From Citrus sinensis (Eukaryota; Streptophyta; Magnoliopsida; Sapindales; Rutaceae): a DNA stretch of 64,000 bases. A model generated the notes under the pieces. It made no database searches and was not told the DNA's origin. It saw nothing but the letters and a program-made list of their open reading frames with translations. Position numbers and translations under genes: made by a program. Below, in pieces: positions 37,758-49,650 of this stretch. The stretch spans positions 29,737,501 to 29,801,500 of the forward strand of contig NC_068557.1 of NCBI RefSeq assembly GCF_022201045.2, read 5' to 3'. The number at the start of each line of letters is the position of its first letter. The stretch's first letter is position 1.

Positions 37758-37889
37758 ATGACGGCTGAAGCTAAGCTGAAGCTCGTAAAAAATGTTGAAG
37801 CCCTTAGGCTTCCTAATTTTTCTGCTGGACTTGAGACCCGTTTGGAGCAGCTGCGCGGTGGCAAACGGGTCCTTAACGTCATTGATTAA
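37758..37889 (+). CDS. Orphan 43-codon small ORF or exon fragment
   Basis: ATG to TAA, 43 residues with a charged composition unlike the AT-rich surroundings (MTAEAKLKL, VEALRLPNF, LETRLEQLRGGKRV, ending NVID). I cannot assign a family. Local base composition is richer in GC than the flanks. A 9-bp perfect inverted repeat (GACCCGTTT / AAACGGGTC) lies inside it near 37831-37868. It could be a small gene, a relic exon of a lost gene, or chance. No splice sites were established. Confidence 0.25.
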   Translation: MTAEAKLKLVKNVEALRLPNFSAGLETRLEQLRGGKRVLNVID

Positions 37890-38238
37890 CCTTGATTGCA
37901 TCAGGTTGCCGAGTCTCATTCCTTTGAATCCAAGATATTTATTGTATTTCTAAGACATCGGAAATTCGTACTATAACATGAAGAGGCCTGATCAGAGTTC
38001 TTAATATGATTACATCTGGTGAATTATCCTTTTACTAAAATTAAAAAAAAAATTAGATTTTTTAGACGCAAAGCACGGGTGAAAAAACAGCCCAAAGAGC
38101 ATGATTTCAATCTTGAAGTTCATTTAATAGTCACTGTAAAATTGCCGTAGACAAGTCAACAATCACAACTACAGCGAAACCACGTCGTTTCAACATTCGG
38201 AAATATGCACTTCACCTTCCATTTACCTCTGATAAGAG

Positions 38239-38246
38239 TATAAAAG
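38239..38246 (+). promoter_or_regulatory. TATA box of clathrin light chain gene
   Basis: TATAAAAG, 105-112 bases before the ATG, consistent with a leader of about 80 bases. Based on motif and spacing only. Confidence 0.5.
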
Positions 38247-38350
38247 CGTCAAATTACACCAAATGAAAAGGGAAAAGCTTCAAATCGAGTTCAAAATCAT
38301 ACCAAAATCTACACCGATTTCCTGCAAACACGCAACCGGAAACGCACAAG

Positions 38351-40819
38351 ATGTCGGCCTTTGATGAATTCAGCGCGGACGGAGAAGAGCAAATCCAAAA
38401 CCAAAACTCAAATCACCATCCGTTCAACGACGACGCCGAATACTCCAACTACGGCTCGTACTCCAGCTACAACGCCGCCGAGGATTTCTCCGGAAACCAC
38501 GGCGACGTATCTGTAGATCACGTGCAGTCTCCCGAGATCTTCGGTTACGAAAATCAGGAGCCTGGCTACTCTCAGTCTCCATTCGGTTCAGGTCACGTTG
38601 AGAACAGTAACGGTAACGGAAATGGATACGGTGACGGTAGTGCGTTCGTTTCTGACGGTCCGATTCTTCCACCTCCCACTGAGTTGGAGCCCGAGGAAGG
38701 CTTCGCTCTCCGCGAATGGCGCCGGTAAGCTTATTGCTGTATGATTCTTTTTTATTTTGATCAGATCTGTTTATGTTGGCTAAGCTGTGATTTAGTTGCA
38801 TTTTAACTCTGTTAAACTGCTTATGAGCTCAACTAATGAAGTTTTCTTAGCTTTTGTGTAATTTTCTCAGATCTGTTTTTTCTACTACGTTTGTGCTTAG
38901 ATCTGACCCTGCATTTATTTATTGGTGATTCTTATCCTTAATTATGATGGTTAGGTTGATTCTGCTTTCTAATATTCAGGAATTGAGTTGATTGATGTAG
39001 ATTATAGAATTGGAGTCAGCTTATTTAAGCAATTGAATTGGTTATTGTTTTTGTCCATTTCTTGTCGGGCTTAGTTTAGTTTTATGTTTGATCAGATCTA
39101 CCATTCTGATTTAGATCTTTGCCTTGTTTCTAGTTTCATACTGTCCTAAATATGTTTGCTAAGATGTAATTTAAAGAATTTAATCAAAATTTGATTTATG
39201 TACTTTATGGAAGTAGTTTAATTTTGTTTTGTTTGATCTCTCTAGGGTTTTGTGGGTGACTATAGTTAGATGTATTAGACTTCTGTTGAATAATTCAAAT
39301 AGGAGTATGTATTAACTTTTTCATTGCAGTTGCTCTGAAGTATTTATTTCGTAATTTGTAAGTTTTGGATTTAATCAATTGCTTCTATTTATAGAAATAC
39401 ATAAATGGGCTTCATTGACTCATACAGGTTGTTGGTTGTTTTATTAGAACATAGATGACTTTCACCTCTTGGTAGATTTTAATGTTTATTTAATAGGGAT
39501 CGACTTATTTTACTAGGTTTAATATAGCTGCAGCCACTAATCAATCGTCATAGTTATGCTTGCTGGGGTTATGATAGTGGAAGGGTTGAACAAGGAGCCC
39601 TGTAAAGCTGGTGTTCCAATCTGATAATGGTCATTATTTCACTCAATTAGAATGGTCCTCGATATTTATCTTTCAAGGATGTCTTGAATTAAATGTATGC
39701 AGCATGCAAGGGTAAAATCACACTGGCAAGAAACCAAATAGTAAATATGAATAGTTTTCTCCTCTGGAGCTTAATTCATTTTCAAAAGATGATGGAAGGC
39801 TTCCTCCGCACGGATTTGTTGTGCTGCCTGTAGGGTTTTAAAGGAAAGTTTGGTTTGAAATTTTTTATTGGAGACCCCAATTTTAATGAGGACTCCAATA
39901 AAGACAATTATTCTGTGGAATTGAGAGCCCAAATTCTTTATACCTGTGCAGTACATAATGGTTTGTTTAGCATGAAATCTCTCTTTGTTGTCCTAATTTG
40001 TCTCGACGTGGAGATTTTTTGTTCCTTTTGGATTTCTTTATACAAACTGAAAACTATTGTTTCTTCTAGAGAGATATTGAGATTTATCTGCTCATGATAT
40101 TTATTTTGTTTTACTGTGGCTTACTTTGTGTAGTCAAAATGCGATTCAGCTTGAGGCAAAGGAGAAAAGGGAGAAGGAAATGAGAAATCAGTTAGTTGAA
40201 GAAGCCGAGGAGTATAAACGAGCTTTCTATGAAAAACGAAAGCTTAATATAGAGACCAACAGGACTAGTAACAGAGAGAGGGAGAAGGTATGATTTTTAG
40301 AATATCTTGTTATTCAAATTTGTATGCTTATTTTGCCATGTTTGACACTACATATCTGGTTTGTGTCTGGGACAGTTGTTCTTGGCTAATCAAGAAAAGT
40401 TTCACAAAGAGGCTGATAAACATTACTGGAAAGCAATAGGAGAGCTCATTCCTTATGAGGTACCCAACATTGAAAAGAAGAGAGGGAAGAAGGATCAAGA
40501 AAAGAAGCCATCAATAACAGTCATCCAGGGACCAAAGCCTGGCAAACCCACTGATCTTTCAAGGATGCGGCAGATACTGGTTAAGCTGAAGCACTCACCC
40601 CCACCTCATATGGTGCCACCTCCACCTCCGAAGGATGCCAAAGATGGGAAGGATGGGAAAGATGCCAAGAATGGAAAAGATGCGGCATCAGCAAAAGCTA
40701 CAACCGTGGCACCAGTTAAAGATGCCACTGCCAATGGTTCTTCAGATCCACCCAAACAAGATGCTCCAGCTGCCATTGACAAGCCTGCTACTGAATCTGA
40801 GCCAACACCAACTGCCTAA
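38351..40819 (+). CDS. CLC: Clathrin light chain
   Basis: Three exons (38351-38724, 40134-40287, 40376-40819) give 323 residues. The first exon encodes an acidic, Asn/Tyr/Gly-rich disordered head ([13 protein letters not shown]...). The exon junction falls in the conserved [21 protein letters not shown], the start of the heavy-chain-binding coiled coil that runs to about residue 200 ([38 protein letters not shown]). The tail is plant-specific: [20 protein letters not shown], then a PPPPP stretch and a Lys/Asp/Gly repeat ([18 protein letters not shown]). Light chains bind clathrin heavy-chain legs and tune assembly of coated vesicles at the plasma membrane and trans-Golgi during endocytosis. 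Intron 1, about 1.4 kb, right after the head domain, is the largest. Confidence 0.95.
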
Positions 40820-41331
40820 TTGCTTAGAATGCTCTTTACAGCATTCTTTTTGTTCTATTCTTTACTGAAATTCTTTTTCTTTCCAGTTTCAGATGTCAGA
40901 AATGCCAGGATTATGCATATGGTTAGCTGTCTTGTTCACACAACGTTGTTCTTATTATGTTTTCGGAAATATTGTATGGATTGAATTTTGGAGTTGTGTA
41001 ATTGTTGTTATATGGTTTATGGAATTACTTTTACATTTTATTATGGATAACGGTATATCTACACACTGATGTATAAATTTAAAAACTGTGGTGCCATACT
41101 GTATCATTATCTACTTGTCCTTTTATTCTTTTGAAAATGTAAGACATTGATATATTACCGTATGTTATGAATTATACAAATTTTTTTAAATAAAATATTA
41201 TTCAAATTTTATTTTACAAGCACTGATGAAAAATGATATGCACCCAATAAACTCAACTTCAGCCTCATTCTCACAAATCTCTTAGGTAATGGTATCCATG
41301 CCGGAACTACCTTGCCTCGAAACACCCAATT

Positions 41332-41575
41332 TTGACATTTTCTTTAACAGTCCCCATTATTTTTGGTAAATAATAAAAACTATAAATTTTAAAAATTTTA
41401 CACAATAAGTCCTAATAAAAATATAATAATTTTAGCATTTTAAAAATTTTATTTGGCATTTTCTTCAGCAATCTCTACTGTTTTCTGTCATATTAAAAAC
41501 TATAAATTTTAATAATTTTACAAAATAAACCCCAATTAAAATATGAAAATTTTAAAATTCTAAAAAAATTATTCT
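41332..41575. repeat. Diverged tandem repeat, period about 121 bp
   Basis: TTGACATTTTCTTTAACAGT at 41332 and TTGGCATTTTCTTCAGCAAT at 41453 start two related units. Each continues with AAAACTATAAATTTTAA and an AT-rich tail. They are clearly mutated, so the duplication is older than the perfect ones elsewhere. Confidence 0.6.
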
Positions 41576-42930
41576 CTTTCGGTTTTCTTCTCAATCATTT
41601 TGTTTTGCTTTGATCTTAATTTATTCATTTATCCAACATATAATTCTTCTAAAATATAAAAAAATAGAGAATCTTCTAACCACATAATTAGATTAATTTC
41701 TTGAACACAATCTCATAAAAATAATGCTTGCATTCTCTTAAAAGAAATCTATTGTGTTTATTTTTATTTATTTTTACTACTATAATAAGAAAAGAACTAT
41801 ATCTTGCTCTCTATAATAAAATCTCAACAATTAGGGTCTGTTGAATGCGGTTAAAGATGGTGACATATATTTATTTTACTAAAATTTAATTCCAATATAG
41901 TGTTTGTCATGAATAAGTAAATTAAGAATAATAGAGTTTGTGCCAACCAAATTATCATATGATAATTAATTTTTTACCCTAAGGGGACCCTTTGAATAAA
42001 TTTTTTAGACTAAATTTATATCTTATGCTAACAATTATAAGGTTATTTGATGTTGAGCAAATTTATAGAAATAAATAAAAGTTAAGTTTCATTTATTTAA
42101 TTAAAATAATTATTTATCCTTATAAGTAACACTATCTTAAATGGTAAAACATTAAATGGGTATTTTATTTTAAAAAAATTATATTAAAATGGGATTTTTT
42201 GTAATTGATATTTTAAATAAATGGATGTGGGGAGTATTTTAAGTAGTTAAAATAATCCATCCATATTTTTGTATATCTAAATATATTCATTTATTAAATT
42301 ACCTGGACCCATATAAAGATCATAAAATATTTTGATGGACTTATGTGTCAAAATCTTAAAATATAGTCTTTTCTTTTCTTTTATGAAACAAGAGGGGTTG
42401 CAGCGTTAATAACCAAGTAATTATATCATTGCCGTTAGAGTAGCTTTTGCAACTCTTAGGTTGAATCCAATGGTTGGATCACAAAAAGATAAAAAATGGG
42501 ATACCAAATCACGGTTGCAAGCTAGCTGGACCCCCATTAAAATATTTTGATTTTTATTAATCCCGTCTTAACCGGATCAAGGCAAATCTTTGGGGGCAAC
42601 TTTGACAGTGACTTAAGGTATCCATTAAAATATTTTACTTTTTATTGAGGCGGGGTGCATATTGCTAATCTAAATTTGTGCACGATTGTGTAGATGTATC
42701 ATTAGTTTTATTGTTATAGTATATAATAATGAAAAGTCACAATTTTTTATACAAAATAATTTGTATAAACTACGTAATATAATATAATTATAATTGATAA
42801 CACCACATAATTAATATGATCCACCACTTTATACATCAAATGATTGATTAGATGAAAACATCTCATATCATTGACACACCTACACATCTGGTAGTGGTTC
42901 CATCATTGTAAATCTATTATATGAATTACA

Positions 42931-43111
42931 GCACTAATTATTTTACATAATAATGTAAGATACATAACTGTCTCACAACCGTTTGATAAAAATTTAATAG
43001 TCATAAAAATATAAGAGAATAAAATTTTATTTTTTTAAGACTGTTAAATTTTCATCAAACAGGTGTGAGATATGTATTTATCTTACATTATTATATAAAG
43101 TAATAAGAGAC
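42931..43111. mobile_element. Foldback MITE, 181 bp, with 9-10 bp flanking repeats
   Basis: The two halves are near-complete reverse complements: ATAATAATGTAAGATA, CTCACA..., GTTTGAT and AAAATTTAA recur in order on both arms, roughly 85 percent alike. The flanks ATGAATTACA at 42921-42930 and 43112-43121 are identical, giving a target duplication of 9 or 10 bp, most like Mutator-type elements. The transcript would fold into a long hairpin. Confidence 0.75.
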
Positions 43112-43416
43112 ATGAATTACATTGATTTAATGATTGTCTTTCACTAAAATGATTGCACAATTATAACAAAAAACCAAAAGCGTAATGGAACACACTTCAC
43201 AAACTATCGGAAACCAAATACGAAGCGGAGCGCACACTTACAAATTTATAATGCGTACTAACAGTGTTCCCGTCCCGACAGCAACAGCTTGTCACAGGAA
43301 AAGCCCTGGTTTCAGGCTCACTGTTCCTGCTCGTGGGTATGTGTTCGTACGCTGGACGCATAGGTGCTCACTTGGTTTTGTTTTTAACCATGCTTTATAA
43401 TCGTTATAATTTCATT

Positions 43417-44375
43417 GAGTTCTGCTATTTACCCCGGGTCAAACCCTGAAACTTTAGAAAATGACGCCGTTTTGAGAATTAAATTTTTTAATTGAAAAAA
43501 TGCAACTTGAACGCACCGAGACTTAAGCTTTTTCTTTTCATTTTCGTTTCCTCTTTCTTCCCAACTACAGACCCCCTTAATTATTTCTTCAACTAGCAAA
43601 ATGAGACTGCACCATGAGCAATTTATGAAAAAGAAAGTACGAAGGTAAAGTTCAAACTTTCAATTATCCATTTATAAAAAGGGAAAAAACATTTCCAGCT
43701 TCACAATCTTCAAAACCGAAGAAGAAGCTTATGCAAAGCTTTTGGCTTAGTAATTTACAAAAAAAAAAAAAAAAAACAGAGAATTCGAAGCATCTCAGCT
43801 CGCAAGCAAATTAAAAATCAACTTTTGCAACCAGATATGTTCTTCGAATGTTAAAGAGCTCGATCTCGCTGTCGCGTGAAGGCTGTGGGAGTCGTTCTCT
43901 GTGTGAAGTCGTGGTTGTGAGTTGTGGATTGTGAATGACAATTTCAGGCGCGGATTGTGGACTGCGATTTGCGAATGGCTGTGGCTGGAGCTCGATCAAC
44001 GAAGCAAGTGGCTGGAGCTTGATTGACGAAGGAAATGAAAGGGGAAATTTTTGGCTTTGGCAGTGGCAGGAGCTCCATGAACGAAGGAAATGGAAAATAT
44101 TTGGCAAGAAAAACGGCATCGTTTTTTGCTTTAGTAAAACTCTGCATTTTGTGATGAATTGATGTGCAAGTAACTTCTGCAATTTGTGCTCTGTTGGTCT
44201 GTTGGTAAAACGAAGAGGAGAATCGAAGAGGAGAGGAAGTAAAAAACGAAGACATTTGCTTTTGTTTGGCTGAAACGACCACGTTTCATGGAAGCAAAAA
44301 GGACAAAAAAAAGAAACCAAAACGGTGTTGTTTTGGTTTAATTCGAGGTTTGACCCGGGGAAAGTAGCATTTTCC
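43417..44375. mobile_element. Mutator-type non-autonomous element, 959 bp
   Basis: The left end contains TGCTATTTACCCCGGGTCAAA and the reverse complement of the right end contains TGCTACTTTCCCCGGGTCAAA. The flanks AATTTCATT (43408-43416) and AATTTCATT (44376-44384) are a perfect 9-bp target-site duplication. A motif like GCCGTTTT sits just inside both ends. No transposase was seen. A minus-strand open frame covering much of the right half runs across the right boundary and has no ATG at its upstream end, so it is not called. Confidence 0.7.
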
Positions 44376-44727
44376 AATTTCATTTCTGTTTTTACTGCAA
44401 TCAATCACAATTGTCCTTGCAGCACATCTGCAACTATAAAATTTGTTACTTGAACCAAAAGATCTAAAAAATGATACAGACTAACATGGTGACATATAAA
44501 GTTTGTGTAATTACACGTCAGATCAACATGCCACCACCACAAGAACAAATTTTCCCCGTGTTCTTCCATTTGGTAAGTTAAATTTCCTCCCTCGGTCTCT
44601 TGATTTTTTCTTTTTTCTCCTCTTTTCATAATTATAACTCATGCACACGAGTTCCTTCTTGTGTCAAAATGAACAGAAAATACCCTTAAAACATTTGTGG
44701 ACTAAGTACCAGATTATACTTCATTCT

Positions 44728-47700
44728 TCACCTGGGTGTCACCTGTGTAATGGTGACAGGAACCGAGCTCATCTGAAGAGTGGAGTCTGATGATTTTTTA
44801 TCCGATGTACCGACACTACTACTTTCTGAGTCTTGGAAAAGACCAGGGGCTGTAAGCTCCTCCTCATTGAGCCGGATGTTCTTTGTAAGCATCTTGATTA
44901 CTTGATTCATTTGTGGTCTTCTGCTAGCAGCTGCTTGCGTGCAGAAAAAAGCAACTTTCATGTACCTAATGATTTCGTTCGGTGGATATTCGCCAAGCTC
45001 TGGATCCACTAGCTCCAAGGGTTTCTCCTCTTGGTGGAGCTGCCATGCCTATTGACACAAACAAATCATTCATCAAACATGTAAGAAAAGGAGACATTTT
45101 TCAGGCAAGAAATAAGGCTAGGCACAAGCATCTTTAGCCTTCTTAAATCTGAAAAGAGCTTGTTGATTAATCTAACTATTGCAAGTCTTCTTACTTGAAG
45201 ATCCATATTTTGACTAATAACTGGTCATCATCTTCACAAAATAGAAGATAAAAAAGTGTTGGATGCAAGCAATACAGGACTGTCAACATGCTAGAGCAAC
45301 AAAAGCAGCTATTAAATAATGTGGAGAAAATCAAAATAGAGGGTGGACTCTATTTTGATTTTTCTCCACTAATGCCCTTTTGAATTTCATATAAAAAACA
45401 ACAACAACAACAATAATAATAATGTCACTGATAATAAGCCAACTCACCCATTCCAAAAGAAATTTATTCATTTGTCCCCACATTGCCTTTCCACTATTTC
45501 TTCCACTAATTATTTCAAGTACAAGGACCCCAAAACTGTAAACATCAGCCTTCATGGTCAACTGGCCACCCAATACATACTCTGGTGCCAAATAGCCACT
45601 GCAAATAATAAAACCATGGGATTTAGTAATCTACATTTTCCATCACTTCAGTTTATACAAGGACTAATAGGAGGACTGATGACAATATTTGACACAATTC
45701 TCCTGATTTGGTTGTCTCAAAGCCTAACAAGTTCATTAGAAGGGAAAGTTCAAGTTACATATGGTCGCATCAATTCATCTAGCCCGTGCCATAATTTTTT
45801 AGTGAAAATTATAAAAGAAAAGGAAAAGAAAAATGTAATTCAGGTACAGTCACTTCAAGAAGAGTGGGGAAGATGGAAGTTGGGGGTGGACTTTGTAGAA
45901 CAATCAATGGGAACATATCAATATATTCAAACTATATTGAAAAAAAAGCACTAGTGATAAGTCAAGAAATAGGAATCCATAAAAATTCTTATTGGTATTA
46001 TTGACAACAACACTATCTTCACATCTTCCTAATTAGATTATCTTCAACATACATATTGAGGAACTTTTGTTCTTTGTAGTATCTACAATGGATACTGTCT
46101 TTTTTGTTCAAACTCATTTTCTCTGGTTTACTGGTCTCTTTTCTCGGGTTCCACTCTCATGTACGTAGTTCGCATTACCTAATTATGCTGATAATAAGCT
46201 TTCTCACAACATGACTTTCAGAAGGTATACCATAAATTAACATCTTATAAGCTGTAATTACAAAAATCCTTCTTGACATACCCTCACACAAACAGTGGCA
46301 TGGATAGCAGGATACACAAGACAATTAATTTCAGAATAAGCATCTTAATGGTCTGGTAAACAAACCCACTGAATTTAGGAAATACACTGCAGACACTAAC
46401 AACTTGCTACACTGAACTCATGGCAATGAAAGTTTCATAGGGAACTGAGAAGCAGCAATTTTGTGGTGTTAAACCAAAGCAAAAAAGATACAATATCAAA
46501 CGACATATAGCAAGCAGCAGGAGAGTTGGAAGATTGCATACGTTGTTCCTGCTATCCTTGTTGTAATGTGAGTGATATTATCTGGAAAAAGTTTAGCCAA
46601 TCCGAAGTCTCCTATCTTTGGATTAAACTCTTGGTCAAGAAGTATATTACTAGCTTTGATGTCTCTATGCACAATATGTGGCACAAGTTCTTCATGAAGG
46701 AATGCGAGACCTTTAGCAATACCCACACAAATATCAGATCTTTTTTCCCAGTTCAACTTTATATTTGCTTTTGTAGCACCTACAAACACATGAGAAATAG
46801 ATTCACTCTTCCCATGTGTATAAAGATAAAAAATGCGACTTTCATGCTAAAACTTTGATTTAACTCACCTAATAACACACGATCTAGGCTGTTATTTTCT
46901 ACATATTCATAAACCAATATCCGTCTTGTTCCTTGGACACAGCAACCGATCAACTCAACAAGGTTAGGATGCCTGACATTTGATAGAGTCATGATCTCAG
47001 TTATAAATTCACGCACCCCCTGCTTTGACTCAGCAGAAAGTGGCTTCACAGCAATGCGTCTTCCATTTGTTAGGGTCCCCTAGCAATATTAGAATAGGGT
47101 TAATAATTGTAAAAACAATTTTTGCAAACAGAAGTAAGACGATCACAATATTCACATCCTATAATGTAAAGTTATGATCTACCACGAAACTCGAAACTAT
47201 GAATATCAGGCATCATACAAATTCTTTTAGGAAACATAAAGGAGATCATGTCATGAAATTCAATCCACATTAGTTGATTATCTTCAGTAAATAGAACAAT
47301 TTAGCCCTAAACACAAGTGATGCATAATACACAAGATAATATTGAATTGAATATTGTTCCATACCCATCCTTAGTAGGTCAAACCATCAGTAAATCTTGA
47401 GTACCTTGTATACAGTTCCAAAACCTCCTCGCCCTATCTTATTGCTTAAATGAAAATCATCTGTCGCTGATCTTAATTCAGTGTAAGAAAAATGGTTGAC
47501 ATTCCTCAGTAATTCCCCTAGCCAGAGCAACAAAATTTACTTAGAACCAACCAAAAGAAGCTGAGCAGTTAAATTTATAATGAGATTTTGAACTAAATCA
47601 AATCTAAAATGGTAAGAAGATCACTTAAAATTAAGATTGTGTACTCAAACTGCTTAAACTGGGTCATTTAGAACAGTTTCTCACAATAACTTCCATTTCA

Positions 47701-48168
47701 CCATAATAGGCCTAAGATTTCAGGAAGAAATAGACAAATGCAACTTCATAACTTTATAATCCGGCATAGAACTTTCATTTGCTGTTTGTACAAAGTGATA
47801 TAAGAAAAACACTCAAACATGTCAAATTGGTTGGCAGTTCATATCAAGACCCATTCTTTCTTAGTAATGGTATAAATCTCACATCAAAATGAAAGTATTG
47901 ATTAAATCATATAGCTCATACAATCCAAGGAAATAAAGCCACAGTGACAACAAGAAAAGCAATGTCAATCTCATCGAAATCTACTACATATATGTAACTA
48001 TCATGGAACAATTAACGAGGTTTCAGTTTTCATTAGCTCCAATAACATATCATGTAATGTTCAGTACAAGAACTCATTCAAGTCCTCACCATCTACGCCT
48101 TGTGGAGCCTCACGCTCAGCGCTCTTCTTGCTGTGAAAACGCGAGCCACCAAAGCACCTACAACTCAT
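44728..48168 (-). CDS. Receptor-like cytoplasmic Ser/Thr kinase (CRPK1/At3g09010-like)
   Basis: Six exons on the minus strand (48168-48090, 47517-47405, 47079-46869, 46779-46542, 45598-45448, 45048-44728) join in phase to 370 residues. There is no signal peptide, ectodomain or membrane span, so it is a cytoplasmic kinase. The N-terminal MSCRCFGG has Cys3 and Cys5, possible palmitoylation sites. The kinase domain is complete: glycine loop GRGGFG (55-60), ATP lysine Lys76 in [24 protein letters not shown] with the RD pair (catalytic Asp174), DFG at 192-194 and [14 protein letters not shown]. The Ser-rich tail ([16 protein letters not shown]) could be autophosphorylated. The family phosphorylates targets in cold or immune signalling, but the substrate here is unknown. 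The frame extends upstream to a TTG at 48267 without an ATG, so I start at 48168. Confidence 0.92.
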
Positions 48169-49289
48169 AATTGCGTGTTGATATTCAGCCGCTACCTCCC
48201 AGCTGACATGGATACCTTCTAGACACGAACTGAAATCCCATTTCAGATAACTTAAATCAATACCCAAATCATCATACCCGTTTTAATGAAAAGATCAAAT
48301 ATCAATAAGCATCATCAAATATAGCCCATAACACTAAACATCACAATAAATAACCAAGCTATAAAGCTCAGTTTGCAACAACTATTAGATTCAAATTAAA
48401 TAAAACTTCCAACTTCAATCACACACTCTAAGGTCTTTTGATAATCAATCGATCCCATTTCCCCATTTAAAGCTAAATTCATCTCAGAAGAAGAACCATA
48501 ACATTTAGTCACCTACAGTTTACTTAAATATCTGCAAAAGCCAAGCTAAATTCAAGTACAAAATCCACACAAAAAAAGAAAAAAGAAAAAGAAGATTATT
48601 AAAACTATTACCTCGTTAAGTTGACTAGAGCACTTAACGCTTTTCTCGATTTTTTTTTTCTGTGCAAACAAGCTTTCTCCAATTTAGTTTAAGAGTATGC
48701 CCATGCTTCCTAATGAAAGATCACAGGATATCTTCTCTGCTTTTGAATTCCTTTCTTTATTGCTTCTTTTTTTTGTTTTCCTTTAATGGGACGTCTTAAA
48801 ATTGAATAATGTTAACATGGAAAACAAAAAAAAAAAAACAAAAAATCAGTTGCAGTCTTATTGAGGTTTTTTAAAAACAAAAAAAAAAAATTTGAACAAA
48901 TGTAAAAGTTTTTTTTTTTTTTTTTGAGAAGAACAAATGTAAAGTTGTTTGTTTGTGTTTATGTTGGATTTTTTGGAATGGGGGTAGAAGAAAAGATCAA
49001 CTGCTTATATTGCTCCAGCCTCCGGTTGAATTGTTTGCGTGTTCTCTTTCTCTCTCTCCCAATTCACACTGCCAAGTGCCAAGCCAACCCGACCGCGACC
49101 GTTTTTCATTTTCCATCCGTTATTTATTAACTTAGTAGGAAATAGTATCGCGCTTCACGCGGCTTTGAAAAAAAAAATTAATATTATTTTTTTTTATTTT
49201 ACACTTAATAAAATTAATAAAAATATAAATTAATTTTTTTTAAGATGAGACAGCCTTATAAAAAATAAAAAAAGCTATTAAGCCAGCAA

Positions 49290-49650
49290 TACAAATAACA
49301 AAGCAACGTAAGATAAATGATAAAATGAGAGAATATATTATACAGTGATTTTATTCATTCCAATTGTGTGTGTACAAAATAAAAAGATGAGCTCTCTTTT
49401 TATAGTTACATAATCACTCCATGAAATTAATGAAAAATTATGGATCATAATTCCTTGTAAGATAGTGAGAGTTATAGGAAAATTAAATGTTGCTAATGGG
49501 AGATAGTGGGGAGACTAAAAAATATATGTTTTGAACATCTACATTTATTTTAATAAATTCATAATACTCCCCCTTAGATATTCATTACAAAAAATATGTC
49601 TCATTAAAATCTTTACATAATTGTTATTATATAATAACAATTAAATTAAT
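49290..49650 (-). repeat. LTR-retrotransposon-like remnant
   Basis: Contains GAGCTCTCTTTTTATAG and, 180 bases on, ATACTCCCCCTTAGATATTC followed by ATGTCTCATTAAAAT. In my memory of plant genomes this combination occurs in degraded Copia-type long terminal repeats, here in reverse orientation. No coding domain or second LTR was found. Tentative. Confidence 0.3.

Larger units (their letters stand above)
36968..38350. other. Spacer between CPL1 and clathrin light chain genes
   Basis: Holds the CPL1 3' UTR, a 17-bp direct repeat (CATAATGCCTTGAAGCC near 37295 and 37331), a small orphan ORF at 37758-37889 and the clathrin light chain promoter. The minus-strand open frames around 37.3-37.7 kb are not supported as genes. 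Confidence 0.6.
40820..44727. other. Transposon-rich spacer between clathrin light chain and kinase genes
   Basis: No gene is supported. It contains the 3' UTRs of two convergent genes, a diverged tandem repeat near 41.3-41.6 kb, a foldback element at 42931-43111 and a 959-bp Mutator-type element at 43417-44375. A further imperfect inverted repeat seems to lie at about 42.66-42.90 kb. Short open frames near 43.2-43.45 kb have near-normal base composition, but I cannot assign them. Confidence 0.55.

Noticed and set aside
43185-43449. Open frames near 43.2-43.45 kb including a hydrophobic stretch (GSLFLLVGMCSYAG)
   Set aside because: They overlap the left end of a transposon, have no clear start or splice context and no family I can name. 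A relic is possible but unsupported.
43811-44404. 197-codon minus-strand open frame
   Set aside because: It starts with TTG, crosses the right boundary of the Mutator-type element and shows no domain; most likely chance.
48169-48267. N-terminal extension of the kinase
   Set aside because: The frame opens with TTG; the ATG at 48168 is the first usable start in this frame.
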